A stretch of 58,444 nt of DNA from DSWT01 sp035415725 (GCA_035415725.1 DAOOGN010000010.1:1-58444), one strand, 5' to 3'; positions 1 through 8,356 are shown, counted from the stretch's first letter. The notes: generated by a model from the letters alone, not told the origin. Program-made: numbers and translations.

Positions 1-45
1 ATTGGAGCATTTTAAGGTTCTCCCCCTTGACAACGGCATTCATCA

Positions 46-768
46 GTGGGCGACTACGCGGCCATCGCCATTGAAAACTTCCGCATGGTCGCGGAAATCG
101 AAGCACGGCGTGACCGCGAGAAGCGCGAGTTGCGCGACCTTTTCGAGCACTACGTCGCACCCTCGGTGGTCGAGCGCATCGTCCAACAACCCCAAAGCGT
201 CTGCCCCGGCGGACAGAAACAGATCATCACGGTTCTTTTTGCCGACTTGCGGGGTTTCAAGACGTTCACCACGCAAGTGCCGCCCGAAGTGCTGATGAAG
301 GTGGTCAACCGCTACCTCTCCGTTGCTGCCGACGCCGTACTGCGTGAAGAGGGCACGCTGGACAAGTTCATGGGCGACGAGGCGATGGCGTTCTTCAACG
401 CACCGCTGCCGCAGCCCGATCACGCACTGCCCGCAGTGCGTACCGCATGGTACATTGTCAAGAACACGCGCGAATTGCATCGTTCATTGCCCCAGGCCCA
501 TCTCCTCGCTTTTGGCATTGGCATCGCCACCGGTGAGGCCATTGTCGGCAACCTGGGCGCCCAAAACATCGTCAACTTCACCGTCATCGGCCATACGGTC
601 AACAGAGGGCATTGGCTGCAAGAGATTGCCCCGCCGAACACCATCTTGATCTGCGAGCAGACGTATGCGATGGTGCACGACCACGTGCAGGTCAAGAAGC
701 TACCCCCGGTCGACATCAAAGGCCAGGAGCAGCCGGAGACGGTCTATGAGGTGGTGGCGCTGCGATAG
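46..768 (+). CDS. Class III adenylate/guanylate cyclase catalytic domain (5' end cut or frameshifted)
   Basis: The protein would make a cyclic nucleotide from ATP or GTP. Residues 1-15 (GDYAAIAIENFRM) resemble the end of a GAF domain, followed by a short linker and a cyclase domain from about residue 58. Visible motifs are the metal aspartates D67 (FADLRGF) and D111 (FMGDE), the purine-selecting K107, and T179 where class IIIb enzymes carry Thr. The transition-state Asn is present (N186), but the Arg expected four residues later is Trp190, so activity is doubtful. The GTG at 46 is only the first start after an in-frame stop at 28-30. The GAF part probably lies outside the window or in another frame. 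The domain call is firm; the start is not. Confidence 0.75.
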   Translation: MGDYAAIAIENFRMVAEIEARRDREKRELRDLFEHYVAPSVVERIVQQPQSVCPGGQKQIITVLFADLRGFKTFTTQVPPEVLMKVVNRYLSVAADAVLREEGTLDKFMGDEAMAFFNAPLPQPDHALPAVRTAWYIVKNTRELHRSLPQAHLLAFGIGIATGEAIVGNLGAQNIVNFTVIGHTVNRGHWLQEIAPPNTILICEQTYAMVHDHVQVKKLPPVDIKGQEQPETVYEVVALR

Positions 769-797
769 TGCCAGGGAGCATACAACTTTCTTGTTTG

Positions 798-854
798 TCA
801 GCAGATTAGGCAGATCGAGCAGATTGTCCAGTTTGACATACCGCAATCTGCTGA
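798..854. repeat. 10-bp inverted repeat between convergent genes
   Basis: TCAGCAGATT at 798-807 is matched by AATCTGCTGA at 845-854, with a 37-nt loop containing further GCAGAT copies. It lies in the short gap where the cyclase gene and the aminotransferase gene converge. It could fold in either transcript, but there is no T-run, so a terminator role is only a guess. Confidence 0.4.
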
Positions 855-868
855 TAGAGAAGAACTTT

Positions 869-2038
869 CTACTGCAAGGCCTGCATAAATCGCGCCAATC
901 GTTCTATGCCCTTCTCGATAGTCTCGGTGGCGGTGGCGTAAGAGAGCCGCACATTCGTGTCCATGCCGAAGGCAATGCCGGGCACGAGCGCTACATGCTC
1001 TTGCTCCAACAGCCGCTCGCAGAAGGTGGTCGAATCCAGACCCGTGGCGCTGATGTTAGGGAAAAGGTAAAACGCGCCGTGCGGTTTGGGACACACCAGG
1101 CCCGGAATCGCACTGATGCCCGCGTACATCAGATCGCGGCGGCGCTCGAAGGTGCCCCGCATCATCTCGACACTCTCCTGGGAGTCTTCCAAGGCGGCGA
1201 TCGCGCCGTATTGCGCGAACGTGTTCGGCCCGGACGTGATGTGCGATTGGATGTCGACCGCGGCGCGGATCACGTGTTGGGGACCGGCGGCGTAGCCCAG
1301 GCGCCATCCCGTGGCGGCGTAGGCTTTGCTGAAGCCGTTGCACGTTAACGTCAGGTCGAAAATCGCCTCACCCAGGCTGCCGATGCTCACGTGGCGCAGG
1401 CCGTCGTAGATCAGCTTCTCGTAAATCTCATCGGCGACGACGGCGATACTACGTGCGACGATGACCTCCGCGAGTGCCGCAATCTCTTCCGGCGTGTAAA
1501 CGGCGCCGGTCGGATTTGATGGCGAGTTGAGAAGCAACACGCGCGTCTGCGGCGTGATCGCGTCCATGAGCTGTTGCGGCGTGATCTTGAACCCGGTCGC
1601 CTCCGACGTCGGCAGAAAGGCCGGCGTCGCGCCCGCCAGTTTCACCATCTCCGAGTAGCTGACCCAGTAAGGGATGGGGATGAGCGCTTTGTCGCCGGGG
1701 CCGAGAATCGCCAGCAGTACGTTGTACAACGCCTGTTTGCCACCGGTGCTGATCATCACCTGCTCCGGGGTGTAGGGCAGGTGGTTCTCGCGGTTGAGCT
1801 TCGCGGCGACCAGCGCACGCAGTCGAGGCAGGCCGCCCGTCTGACTGTATTTGGTCTGCCCGGCGTCTAGCGCGGCTTTGGCCGCCTCGCGGATATGGGC
1901 GGGCGTGACGAAATCTGGCTCCCCCACCCCCAAGTTACACACGTCGCTACCTTGTGCAGTGAGGGCTTTGGCCTTAGCGTCTATGGCAAGCGTCATTGAA
2001 GGGGCAATCATCCTGGTTCTGTCAGATAATGGGATCAT
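869..2038 (-). CDS. aspC: Aspartate aminotransferase, PLP-dependent class I (subgroup Ib type)
   Basis: It transfers the amino group between aspartate and 2-oxoglutarate in the cytoplasm, and some subgroup Ib enzymes also act on prephenate. The 389 residues are a normal full length. Visible are VGEPDF near the N-terminus, the tyrosine of QTKYSQTGG, SNPTG at 174-178, the pyridine-binding D203 (ADEIYE), and the PLP lysine K238 in NGFSKAYAATGWRLGY. A substrate-binding Arg sits in VRLSYA near the C-terminus. The gene stands alone on the minus strand, convergent with the cyclase gene. A copy of repeat family A lies just upstream of its start. Confidence 0.93.
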   Translation of the reverse strand: MIPLSDRTRMIAPSMTLAIDAKAKALTAQGSDVCNLGVGEPDFVTPAHIREAAKAALDAGQTKYSQTGGLPRLRALVAAKLNRENHLPYTPEQVMISTGGKQALYNVLLAILGPGDKALIPIPYWVSYSEMVKLAGATPAFLPTSEATGFKITPQQLMDAITPQTRVLLLNSPSNPTGAVYTPEEIAALAEVIVARSIAVVADEIYEKLIYDGLRHVSIGSLGEAIFDLTLTCNGFSKAYAATGWRLGYAAGPQHVIRAAVDIQSHITSGPNTFAQYGAIAALEDSQESVEMMRGTFERRRDLMYAGISAIPGLVCPKPHGAFYLFPNISATGLDSTTFCERLLEQEHVALVPGIAFGMDTNVRLSYATATETIEKGIERLARFMQALQ

Positions 2039-2073
2039 GCGGACTCCTTATCGAATGGCGAATCAGCGCATCG

Positions 2074-2213
2074 GGTTCTTCAGGATTTCGTGGGGTCAAA
2101 ATAAGAAACCGACCACGGATTGACACGCAAAGTATACAAAATCAGTGCCATCGGTGTCATTCGTGGCAAAACTCAAACCATTTTTCCATGACCACGCCAA
2201 GTCCCCCAGAACC
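2074..2213 (-). repeat. Dispersed repeat family A, copy 1 (full length)
   Basis: This 140-bp element is bounded by GGTTCT and AGAACC. Read on the minus strand it begins with a GGGACTTGGCGTGGT block. It then carries a central imperfect hairpin (GCCACGaATGACAC against GTGTCaATCCGTG) around a TATAC segment, and ends with GACCCCACGAAATCCTGAAGAACC. Similar copies are at 10947-11052 and 18722-18857. No reading frame is conserved, so it looks like a non-coding mobile or structural repeat. Confidence 0.7.
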
Positions 2214-2675
2214 GCGAATCGTTATTCGTGTGCTATGATACCATAATGTTAATCAAGAAGGGTGGGACTGGATAGTGACAGATTTCTTGTCTTTGGAGAC
2301 ATGGGAAACGCGCGTACCCTTGATGGCGGCGGGTTACCACGGCGACCGGCACGAGCATCTCCCATGCGCTACGTTTGATCAGTTGCCCCTGCCCCGAAAT
2401 GCAGCCGCTGCAAGATGAGGGTTTGCCCTATATGCCATTATCCTATATACTAACAGTCGTGACGCAGTTGCCTGTGGCTCACCGCGGAGGTCGCTGCGAA
2501 CGCCGCGAAAACACGGCGTTCTCTGTGCATTCTGCGGTAGGCTCTCTTGCTGTAGCGTAAACCGCATCACTACTATACTGACAATCGGTCGGTGAAGCGT
2601 AGTCGGGATATGTTGTTGGATGCCCGACGACTTGACTATCCGATGAGCGATTACCAGACTATTGAGGAGGTTCCG
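2214..2675 (+). other. Intergenic stretch between repeat A and the aldo/keto reductase gene
   Basis: About 460 bp hold no recognisable gene. A 47-codon frame starting at GTG 2275 and ending at 2418 is open but resembles nothing I know. A weak -10-like TATGAT is at 2234-2239. TTGACTATCCGA at 2632-2643 is a short motif that recurs upstream of two other genes (10030, 47790). The reductase ribosome-binding site GAGGAGG is at 2664-2670. Confidence 0.4.
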
Positions 2676-3695
2676 ATGGAATACAAACTTTTGGGTAGCA
2701 CTGGCGTGAAAGTATCCGCATTGTGCTTTGGTACGATGTCTTTTGGCAATCCTGCCGATGAAGCCACGTCCGCGGCGATGTTTCATCGCTGCCGCGAGGC
2801 CGGCATCAACTTCTTCGACTGTGCCAACGTCTATCAGCACGGGCGTGCCGAGGAAATTCTGGGCAGTCTGATCGCCGATTGCCGCGAGGAAGTCGTCATC
2901 ACCAGCAAGGCGCACTTCCCGATGGGCGACGACGTCAACGCGCGCGGCTCTTCGCGCAAGCATTTGATGCGCGCTGTGGAAGACAGCCTCAAGCGCCTCA
3001 ACACGGACTACATCGACGTGTACTTCATGCATTGCTTCGACAACGAGACCCCGCTGGAAGAAACGCTCCGCGCACTGGATGACATGGTCGAGCAGGGCAA
3101 AATCCTCTATCCGGCGGCGAGCAATTTCGCCGCGTGGCAAATCGCCAAGGCGCTCGGCATCTCGGCGCGGCAGGGATGGTCGCCCTTCGCCTGCCTGCAA
3201 CCGATGTACAACCTGGTCAAGCGTCAGGCCGAGGTCGAAATCTTGCCGCTGGCGCTCGCCGAGGGGCTAGGAGTGATCTCCTATAGCCCGCTCGGCGGCG
3301 GTCTGCTCACCGGCAAGTACGGGGTGGGACGCCGACCGGAGTCGGGTCGGCTCATCGAAAACGCGATGTATAAGACGCGCTACGGCGCGGAGTGGGTTTA
3401 CCAGGTCGCCGAGGACTTCACGGCCTTGGCGCAAGAGCGGGGCTACAACCCCGTGGCGCTGGCGGTTGCCTGGGTGAGCAGTCATCCCGCCATCACCGCG
3501 CCGATCATCGGCGCGCGCAACGTGAAGCAGCTCGAAGATTCGCTGGCCTCGCTGGAGATCGATATGACGCCGGAACTGCGTGCGGAAATCTCGGCGCTCT
3601 CCCCGGAGCCGCCGCCGGCTACCGACCGCAGCGAAGAGCAGGTGGGTCTCACCTTCGCGGCGCAGTTGACGGGGAAGAAGCAGCGCAGAGATTGA
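2676..3695 (+). CDS. Aldo/keto reductase
   Basis: An NADPH-dependent oxidoreductase of the AKR superfamily with a TIM-barrel fold, acting on carbonyl groups; the substrate cannot be told from sequence. All four catalytic residues are present: D48 (FFDCANVY), Y53, K78 (ITSKAHF) and H119 (YFMHCFD). The C-terminal cofactor region SHPAITAPIIGARN is also clear. The 339-residue length fits the YdhF/Tas-like branch. ATG 2676 was chosen because it has GAGGAGG at the right distance and starts the conserved MEYKLLGSTGVKVS block; an upstream extension to 2592 lacks similarity. The gene stands alone with no obvious pathway partner. Confidence 0.92.
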   Translation: MEYKLLGSTGVKVSALCFGTMSFGNPADEATSAAMFHRCREAGINFFDCANVYQHGRAEEILGSLIADCREEVVITSKAHFPMGDDVNARGSSRKHLMRAVEDSLKRLNTDYIDVYFMHCFDNETPLEETLRALDDMVEQGKILYPAASNFAAWQIAKALGISARQGWSPFACLQPMYNLVKRQAEVEILPLALAEGLGVISYSPLGGGLLTGKYGVGRRPESGRLIENAMYKTRYGAEWVYQVAEDFTALAQERGYNPVALAVAWVSSHPAITAPIIGARNVKQLEDSLASLEIDMTPELRAEISALSPEPPPATDRSEEQVGLTFAAQLTGKKQRRD

Positions 3696-3747
3696 AGATG
3701 GGTTGATTTTCAGATGGTGTGGATTCGGTGTATACGAGGAGTGTACT

Positions 3748-4572
3748 ATGTCTGAAGGTATGGCTCTCAGTCAATTGAAACCGTTCTTTGCATTCCCGTT
3801 CAAGGGGACGGAGTGGCAGAAGCGGTTTATCATCGGGGCGGCACTGATGTTGGCAGGGTTTTTCATCCCGGTCATTCCGGTGATCTTCGTGTTTGGCTAC
3901 ATCGTGCAGGTGATGCGCCAGGCGATGGAGGGCGAAGCTCTGACGCTGCCGGAGTGGGCAGATTGGGGCAAGTTAGGCGTAGACGGTCTGCGTTACGGAG
4001 CGATCAGTCTCGTGTTTCTGCTGCCCGGCTTGCTCATCTACTTTGGCGGAATAGGGGTCTACATGCTCTCAGTGGTGCTGCCTATGTCGACGCAGACATT
4101 TGGTCAGGGGCATGGTTTTGACGTCATGCCATTTTTCTTTCTGGGCAGTGTCTTCTTGCTGTGCATAGCGATCTTTGTGGGGATGCTTTTGTCCCTTCTT
4201 GGCACGCTGCCGCTGCCGGCGGCGCTATCGCATGCCGTAACGCAGGATCAGATGGGCGCGGCGTTCCGCTTCCGCGAGTGGTGGCCGCTGCTGTGGCGGA
4301 ACAAGCTCGGCTATTTCATCGCCTGGGTGCTCTGCGGCGGGCTGATGGTGGTTTTGTATTTCGGGGTCGTGTTGCTGTACTCCACCATGGTGCTGTGCAT
4401 GTTCATCCCCGTGGTGAGCGCGCCACTGTTGTTCTACCTGGCGCTGGTGTGGGCGGCGGTGTTCGGGGAGACGTATCGGGAGAGTGCAACCGCCACTGCG
4501 TCCTTCTCCGACGATTTTATGATGACCCGCGATCAGCCTGAAACACAGGTGCGTGAATCTCTATTCAAATGA
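3748..4572 (+). CDS. DUF4013 family integral membrane protein
   Basis: The 274-residue protein has about six hydrophobic segments, starting at residues 28-50 (IIGAALMLAGFFIPVIPVIF). The loop with VMRQAMEGEALTLPEWADWGKLGVDGLRY is the hallmark of DUF4013, a family of unknown function. The start at ATG 3748 follows the purine-rich GAGGAGTG. Its stop overlaps the start of the Nudix gene (ATGA), so the two are probably translated together. The family call is firm; no function is assigned. Confidence 0.82.
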   Translation: MSEGMALSQLKPFFAFPFKGTEWQKRFIIGAALMLAGFFIPVIPVIFVFGYIVQVMRQAMEGEALTLPEWADWGKLGVDGLRYGAISLVFLLPGLLIYFGGIGVYMLSVVLPMSTQTFGQGHGFDVMPFFFLGSVFLLCIAIFVGMLLSLLGTLPLPAALSHAVTQDQMGAAFRFREWWPLLWRNKLGYFIAWVLCGGLMVVLYFGVVLLYSTMVLCMFIPVVSAPLLFYLALVWAAVFGETYRESATATASFSDDFMMTRDQPETQVRESLFK

Positions 4573-5447
4573 CCTTTTCTATCGGTACCACCGCTTTCCT
4601 CCGTTGGATCGACGCGCACAATGTCTTCGATCCGCAAAATTACCTCGACTTCGTTATCGAGGGTACGGTTGTGGGCGCGGTGCATCGCCAGCGGTTGCCG
4701 CTGTTGCAGGCACAACCTGGCATCTTCCAAATCCACGATGGGCGCGTAACTCTCGATCCGCGCCTCGATACACCTGCCGCGCGGACGGAGGCCGTTGCCG
4801 GTGTGCTCGCCGAGTGGCGTGATGCTGGCCTCTTCCCCGGTTGGCGCGACGAGTTGTATCGCGTCTCCACCGCGTTCGACGCGCCGCCGCTGATGGCGCT
4901 CGAACGCGCCGCAGCATCGACCTTCGGCATTTTGCGCTACGGCGCGCATCTCAATGGCATTGTCCGTAAGAACGGGCGTCTGCATCTCTGGATCGCTCGG
5001 AGATCGTTGGATAAGCCGGAGCACCCGGGCAAGCTGGATCACATCGTTGCCGGAGGGATCCCCGCCGGGCTGAGCGCGTGGGACGTGGTCATCAAGGAGT
5101 GCCAGGAAGAGGCGAACGTCCCGCCATCACTGGCGCAGCGCGCGCGGCCCGTCAGCCTCATCAGCTATAGGCTCGACGCGAATTTCCGCCGCCACCGCGA
5201 CCTGATCTTCATCTATGATCTGGAATTGCCGGAAACGTTCATCCCGCAGAACACCGACGGCGAAGTGGCAGAGTTCTACCTGTGGCCGATTGAGCAGGTT
5301 ATCGAGACTGTGATCGCCACGGAGGATTTCAAGATGAACAACAACCTCGTCATCATCGACTTTTTGCTGCGCTACGGCTACGTCGGCCCGGACGATCCGC
5401 ACTATGCTGTCATCGCGCAGCGGTTGCGCAGTCCGGTGACGTGGTGA
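4569..5447 (+). CDS. Nudix hydrolase with N-terminal DUF4743 domain
   Basis: A predicted Mg-dependent pyrophosphohydrolase of the branch related to the yeast and plant thiamine-diphosphate-type Nudix proteins (DUF4743 followed by Nudix). Residues 1-120 form the DUF4743 part. The Nudix box runs about 162-184: catalytic E177, E180 and E181 are present, while the usual early Glu is L168, Arg is K176 and the late Gly is N183. Such relaxed boxes are common in this branch. It overlaps the DUF4013 gene by four bases. The substrate is unknown; damaged thiamine diphosphate is the family-based guess. Confidence 0.82.
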   Translation: MTFSIGTTAFLRWIDAHNVFDPQNYLDFVIEGTVVGAVHRQRLPLLQAQPGIFQIHDGRVTLDPRLDTPAARTEAVAGVLAEWRDAGLFPGWRDELYRVSTAFDAPPLMALERAAASTFGILRYGAHLNGIVRKNGRLHLWIARRSLDKPEHPGKLDHIVAGGIPAGLSAWDVVIKECQEEANVPPSLAQRARPVSLISYRLDANFRRHRDLIFIYDLELPETFIPQNTDGEVAEFYLWPIEQVIETVIATEDFKMNNNLVIIDFLLRYGYVGPDDPHYAVIAQRLRSPVTW

Positions 5448-5534
5448 AGGGTTGCGGTTACTTGACGATTCTGCGTTAACATTGTATACCTGAGGTAAGA
5501 ACGCAGAGATAAGATAGAGGGGTAAATGCATGCA

Positions 5535-5940
5535 ATGAGGGCAAAAGTATATGTGGAAACCTCAATCATCAGTTACCTCACCGCGCGTCTTATTTGTATG
5601 TATCTCAATTGGTTTTGGAGGAAATCCGTAGTGGCGATCCAGATGCAGCAACACAGCGCTTACAATCTGTTGTTGGATTACCGTTGCTCTTGTTGAACGA
5701 GGCTGCGGTAGTTTTGGCCGAAACACTGACCCGTGAGATGCCTTTGCCGCGCAAAGCCACTGCTGAGGCGCTGCATATTGCGATTGCCACCGTCAACGGT
5801 ATAGATTATTTATTGACCTAGAACTGCAAACATTTGGCTAATGCGGACTGCGTGGGCGAATCGAACGCCTATGTCGTATGGCAGGCTATGAGCCGCCGGT
5901 TATTTGTACACCGCAAGAGTTGTTAGAGAGTGAGGGATAA
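5535..5940 (+). pseudogene. PIN-domain (VapC-like) toxin, broken by deletion, frameshifts and a stop
   Basis: The beginning MRAKVYVETSIISYLTAR is typical of PIN-domain ribonucleases. It then joins abruptly, in another frame from 5594, to LYVSQLVLEEIRSGD, which implies loss of about 25-30 codons. The second block runs through EALHIAIATVNGIDYLLT to a TAG at 5819 where Trp is expected (T-W-NCKH in relatives). After NCKHLANADCVG a further frame change is needed to read RIERLCRMAGYEPPVICTPQELLESEG and stop at 5940. At least four lesions make the toxin non-functional. The small partner gene follows four bases later. Confidence 0.8.
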
Positions 5941-5944
5941 GTCA

Positions 5945-6148
5945 ATGTGGGAAGACAAAATTGTCACTGAAGTACGGCGCGCGCGTGAAGCCTATGCTGC
6001 GAAATATGGGTATGATTTGCGCGCGCTCTATCAGGCTTTGAAAGCACAAGAGGAGCACGAGGAACGGGAGAAGGTCGCCTTTCCGCCCAAGCATGTTGTA
6101 GCAGCCACGGAATCTGTAATAGTGCGCCTGGCAAATTCCGTCGCCTAA
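5945..6148 (+). CDS. Small partner (antitoxin-like) protein of the PIN-domain pair
   Basis: A 67-residue charged protein beginning MWEDKIVTEVRRAREAYAAKYGYDLRAL. This pattern is seen in small proteins encoded next to PIN-domain genes, where it is thought to act as the antitoxin. ATG 5945 follows AGAGAGTGAGGG in the tail of the toxin pseudogene, so the pair was a tight operon. The reading frame is intact although the toxin is destroyed. The role is inferred from context; the protein itself has no motif I can name. Confidence 0.6.
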   Translation: MWEDKIVTEVRRAREAYAAKYGYDLRALYQALKAQEEHEEREKVAFPPKHVVAATESVIVRLANSVA

Positions 6149-6303
6149 AAAGTAGACAGTCTGTGTTGCCACTTTTGGCCGGTTGATGACGTGGCAAACT
6201 GTCCCTTCCCTGCGAATGTGTTGACTAGATGAGCCTATCTTACCAGATCATTTGAAAATAGGACTCAGTGTCCAAAATCTTATAGGAAAGCGAGGTATAC
6301 ACT

Positions 6304-7716
6304 ATGAAACAGCCCACGTTAGGCATTATTATCGGCAACCGGGGATTTTTCCCCACGCAACTCTGCGAAGAGGGACGCGCGAAGATTTTGAAGGTCTTCG
6401 AGGAAGAAGGCATTAAGCCCATCGTCCTTTCGTCGGAGGATTCACCTTACGGTTCATTGGAGACGAATGCAGCAGCGCGCAAGTGCGCCGACCTGTTCCG
6501 CGCCCACCGCGACGAGATCATCGGCGTTGTCCTCACCCTCCCCAACTTCGGCGAGGAAGGCCCTATCGCCAATGCCCTCCGCTGGGCTGAACTGAACGTG
6601 CCGGTGCTCATCCAGGCTACGCCTGATGATGTGAATCTCATGAGCATCGCCTCCCGCCGCGACTCGTTCTGCGGCAAGATGTCATCCTGCAACAACCTGA
6701 AGCAGATGGGTATCAAATACACGCTCACCACGCTCCACACGGTCGATCTGGAAAGCGAGAGCTTCCGCCAGGATTTGCGCAACTTCGTCGCCACCTGCCG
6801 CGTCGTCAGGGGCCTCAAACACGCGCGCGTTGGTATGATCGGTGCGCGTCCGGCGGCGTTCAACACCGTCCGCTTCAGCGAGAAGCTCTTCGAGCGCGCC
6901 GGCATCAGCGTCGATACGATCGATCTCTCCGAGGTTTTCGGGCGCGTCGAGCGCCTTAAGGACGACGATCCCGCCCTGGTCGCCAAACTGGAGGCGCTGA
7001 AGGCGTACCTCAAGATCAAAGATGTTCCCGGCGCAGCGCTGGTCAAGATGGCCAAGTTCGGCACGGTCGTGGATCAATGGATGGCGGACGAGGGCCTCAT
7101 CGCCAGCGCGGTGCAGTGCTGGACGGCGATGGAGGAGTATTATGGCGTCGTCCCCTGCGCGATGATGAGCATGATGAGCAATAACCTTATGCCTTCCGCG
7201 TGCGAGACCGACATCGCGGGCGTGATCGGCATGGCGGCTATGGCGTTCGCCTCCGGCAAGCCGAGCGCACTGGCCGATTGGAACAACAACTACGGCGACG
7301 ATCCGAACAAGGGCGTTCTTTTCCACTGCTCCAACCTGCCCAAGGATTTCTTCGCCGAGACACCCGATATGGATTACCAGGAGATCATCGCCGGGACGGT
7401 GGGGAAGGAGAACACCTTCGGCACCGTCGTGGGCCGCGTCAAGGCTGCACCGTTCACCTACACCCGCATCTCCACCGATGATTTTGAGGGCAAAATCAGG
7501 GCCTATGTGGGCGAAGGTAAACTCACCCGAGACCCGCTCAAGACCTTCGGCGGCTACGGCGTCTTCGAAATCCCCAACCTGCAAAACTTGCTGCACTACA
7601 TCTGCGAGAACGGCTTCGAGCACCACGTTGCCGTCAACCTCTCGCGGACGGCAGACGCCGTGAATGAAGCGTTGAGCAAGTATTTGGGGTGGGATGTTTA
7701 CTATCACAAAGGGTAA
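6304..7716 (+). CDS. L-fucose/L-arabinose isomerase family protein
   Basis: A 470-residue protein of the fold shared by L-fucose and L-arabinose isomerases, which interconvert aldoses and ketoses with Mn2+ in the cytoplasm. The likely metal ligands are E301 (SACETDIAG), D325 (ALADWNNNY) and H440 or H441 (GFEHHVAVN), matching the Glu-Asp-His layout of the family. The N-terminal half (IGNRGFFP, DDVNLMSIASRRDSFCG) is the substrate-domain part. ATG 6304 follows GAAAGCGAGG. It may belong to a sugar-catabolic set with the oxidoreductase and TIM-barrel isomerase downstream, now separated by mobile repeats. The exact sugar is unknown. Confidence 0.82.
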   Translation: MKQPTLGIIIGNRGFFPTQLCEEGRAKILKVFEEEGIKPIVLSSEDSPYGSLETNAAARKCADLFRAHRDEIIGVVLTLPNFGEEGPIANALRWAELNVPVLIQATPDDVNLMSIASRRDSFCGKMSSCNNLKQMGIKYTLTTLHTVDLESESFRQDLRNFVATCRVVRGLKHARVGMIGARPAAFNTVRFSEKLFERAGISVDTIDLSEVFGRVERLKDDDPALVAKLEALKAYLKIKDVPGAALVKMAKFGTVVDQWMADEGLIASAVQCWTAMEEYYGVVPCAMMSMMSNNLMPSACETDIAGVIGMAAMAFASGKPSALADWNNNYGDDPNKGVLFHCSNLPKDFFAETPDMDYQEIIAGTVGKENTFGTVVGRVKAAPFTYTRISTDDFEGKIRAYVGEGKLTRDPLKTFGGYGVFEIPNLQNLLHYICENGFEHHVAVNLSRTADAVNEALSKYLGWDVYYHKG

Positions 7717-7744
7717 AACACAAAGGGTAAAACACAAAGGGTAA
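7705..7744 (+). repeat. 14-bp tandem repeat spanning a stop codon
   Basis: The unit CACAAAGGGTAAAA occurs at 7705-7718 and 7719-7732 and, nearly complete, at 7733-7744. The first copy includes the TAA of the isomerase gene, so the last residues (HKG) are repeat-encoded. It probably arose by slippage. Confidence 0.8.
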
Positions 7745-7792
7745 CGACGTGATGAAGCGGCTGAAGGCGCGGTGGGTGGACGTGCGGAAGCT

Positions 7793-7935
7793 CTAGTACA
7801 TCGTGGCAGAAGTCCCGCACCAGTTAGACAGGCTCGGAGCGGATCGCCAGATCCGCGATTCTTGCGCACCACGCCGGGATCTGACGATCCCTGGCAAGCA
7901 TAAACTGATGAGCTATTTATGCCGCGCGGTACTAG
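7793..7935 (+). mobile_element. MITE-like element family B, copy 1 (143 bp)
   Basis: The ends are CTAGTACATCGTGGCAGAA and, read inwards from the right, CTAGTACCGCGCGGCATAA: 15 of 19 positions match, a clear terminal inverted repeat. CTAG at both tips could be a 4-bp target duplication of the kind IS5-type elements make. Inside are two hairpins, GCGGATC-GCCA-GATCCGC and a GGGATC/GATCCC pair. There is no coding capacity. A second 143-bp copy is at 47540-47682 and a damaged one at 8456-8574. Confidence 0.75.
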
Positions 7936-8136
7936 TCCGACGCAATGATATCATTCCTGCAACGGGAGACGTACTCACATCTCCCGTTGCGGTTGGGTAT
8001 AGTCTTGCAAAATGTGCACAAGCCGCAAAATCCTTTTCGTGTTCCGTACTGCACTATTGGGAAATCGTCTCTGCTGATTCGGGAGGCTGTCAATAAGGCC
8101 AACCAAAGGGGCAAGTTGATCTCATTAACATAGCGT
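7936..8136. other. Spacer between elements B1 and C1 with a palindrome and a hairpin
   Basis: It contains the perfect palindrome AATGATATCATT at 7944-7955. Directly after it is an 11-bp perfect stem, GCAACGGGAGA (7959-7969) with TCTCCCGTTGC (7980-7990), closing a 10-nt loop. No T-run follows. Short open frames here on both strands resemble no known protein. Confidence 0.5.
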
Positions 8137-8258
8137 AGGACTTACGCAAATTTCCGTTTGTAGTGGCGGCTTTAGCCGTTCTTAGCTCCTAAGAGACGCC
8201 TGAAGGCGTCACTACAAATCCCCCGCCGCTTGATTCGAGCCAGACTTGCGTAACTCCT
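8137..8258 (+). mobile_element. MITE-like element family C, copy 1 (122 bp)
   Basis: It starts AGGACTTACGCAA and ends TTGCGTAACTCCT, a 13-bp terminal inverted repeat with one mismatch. Inside is a second inverted pair, GTAGTG/CACTAC, enclosing GGCTTTAGCC and GACGCCTGAAGGCGTC palindromes. There is no open frame. Copy 2 at 8611-8708 has the same ends and lacks a 24-bp internal block. Such short elements move with the transposase of a related full-length insertion sequence, which is not in this window. Confidence 0.8.
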
Positions 8259-8260
8259 GA

Positions 8261-8356
8261 GCAATCGAGCGACTGAAAGAAGAAGTCGGGGCCCACATCT
8301 TGGATCATGGAGATGCCACGGAAAGCCATTTCGAGATTCAGACGGTGCTGCAATGA
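8261..8356 (+). pseudogene. Remnant of the 3' end of an unidentified gene
   Basis: Directly after element C1 a 31-codon frame reads AIERLKEEVGAHILDHGDATE and continues to a TGA at 8354-8356. Its charged, amphipathic composition looks like the true C-terminus of a cytoplasmic protein. A stop at 8258-8260 precedes it, so it has no start. The element may have truncated a gene here. I do not recognise the family. Confidence 0.35.

Noticed and set aside
595..640. LAAR readable in another frame where the cyclase Arg is missing
   Set aside because: Frame 1 keeps the correct residue count on both sides, so substitution is simpler than paired frameshifts.
2275..2418. 47-codon frame upstream of the aldo/keto reductase gene
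   Set aside because: Only a weak ribosome-binding site and no recognisable similarity; kept as part of the intergenic description only.
2379..3200. Long open frame on the minus strand opposite the aldo/keto reductase gene
   Set aside because: It is a GC-skew shadow of the well-supported plus-strand gene, with low-complexity Arg/Ala-rich translation and no family match.
7932..8133. Overlapping 60-residue frames on both strands between MITE elements
   Set aside because: Neither has a ribosome-binding site or recognisable similarity, and the DNA is dominated by a palindrome and a hairpin.
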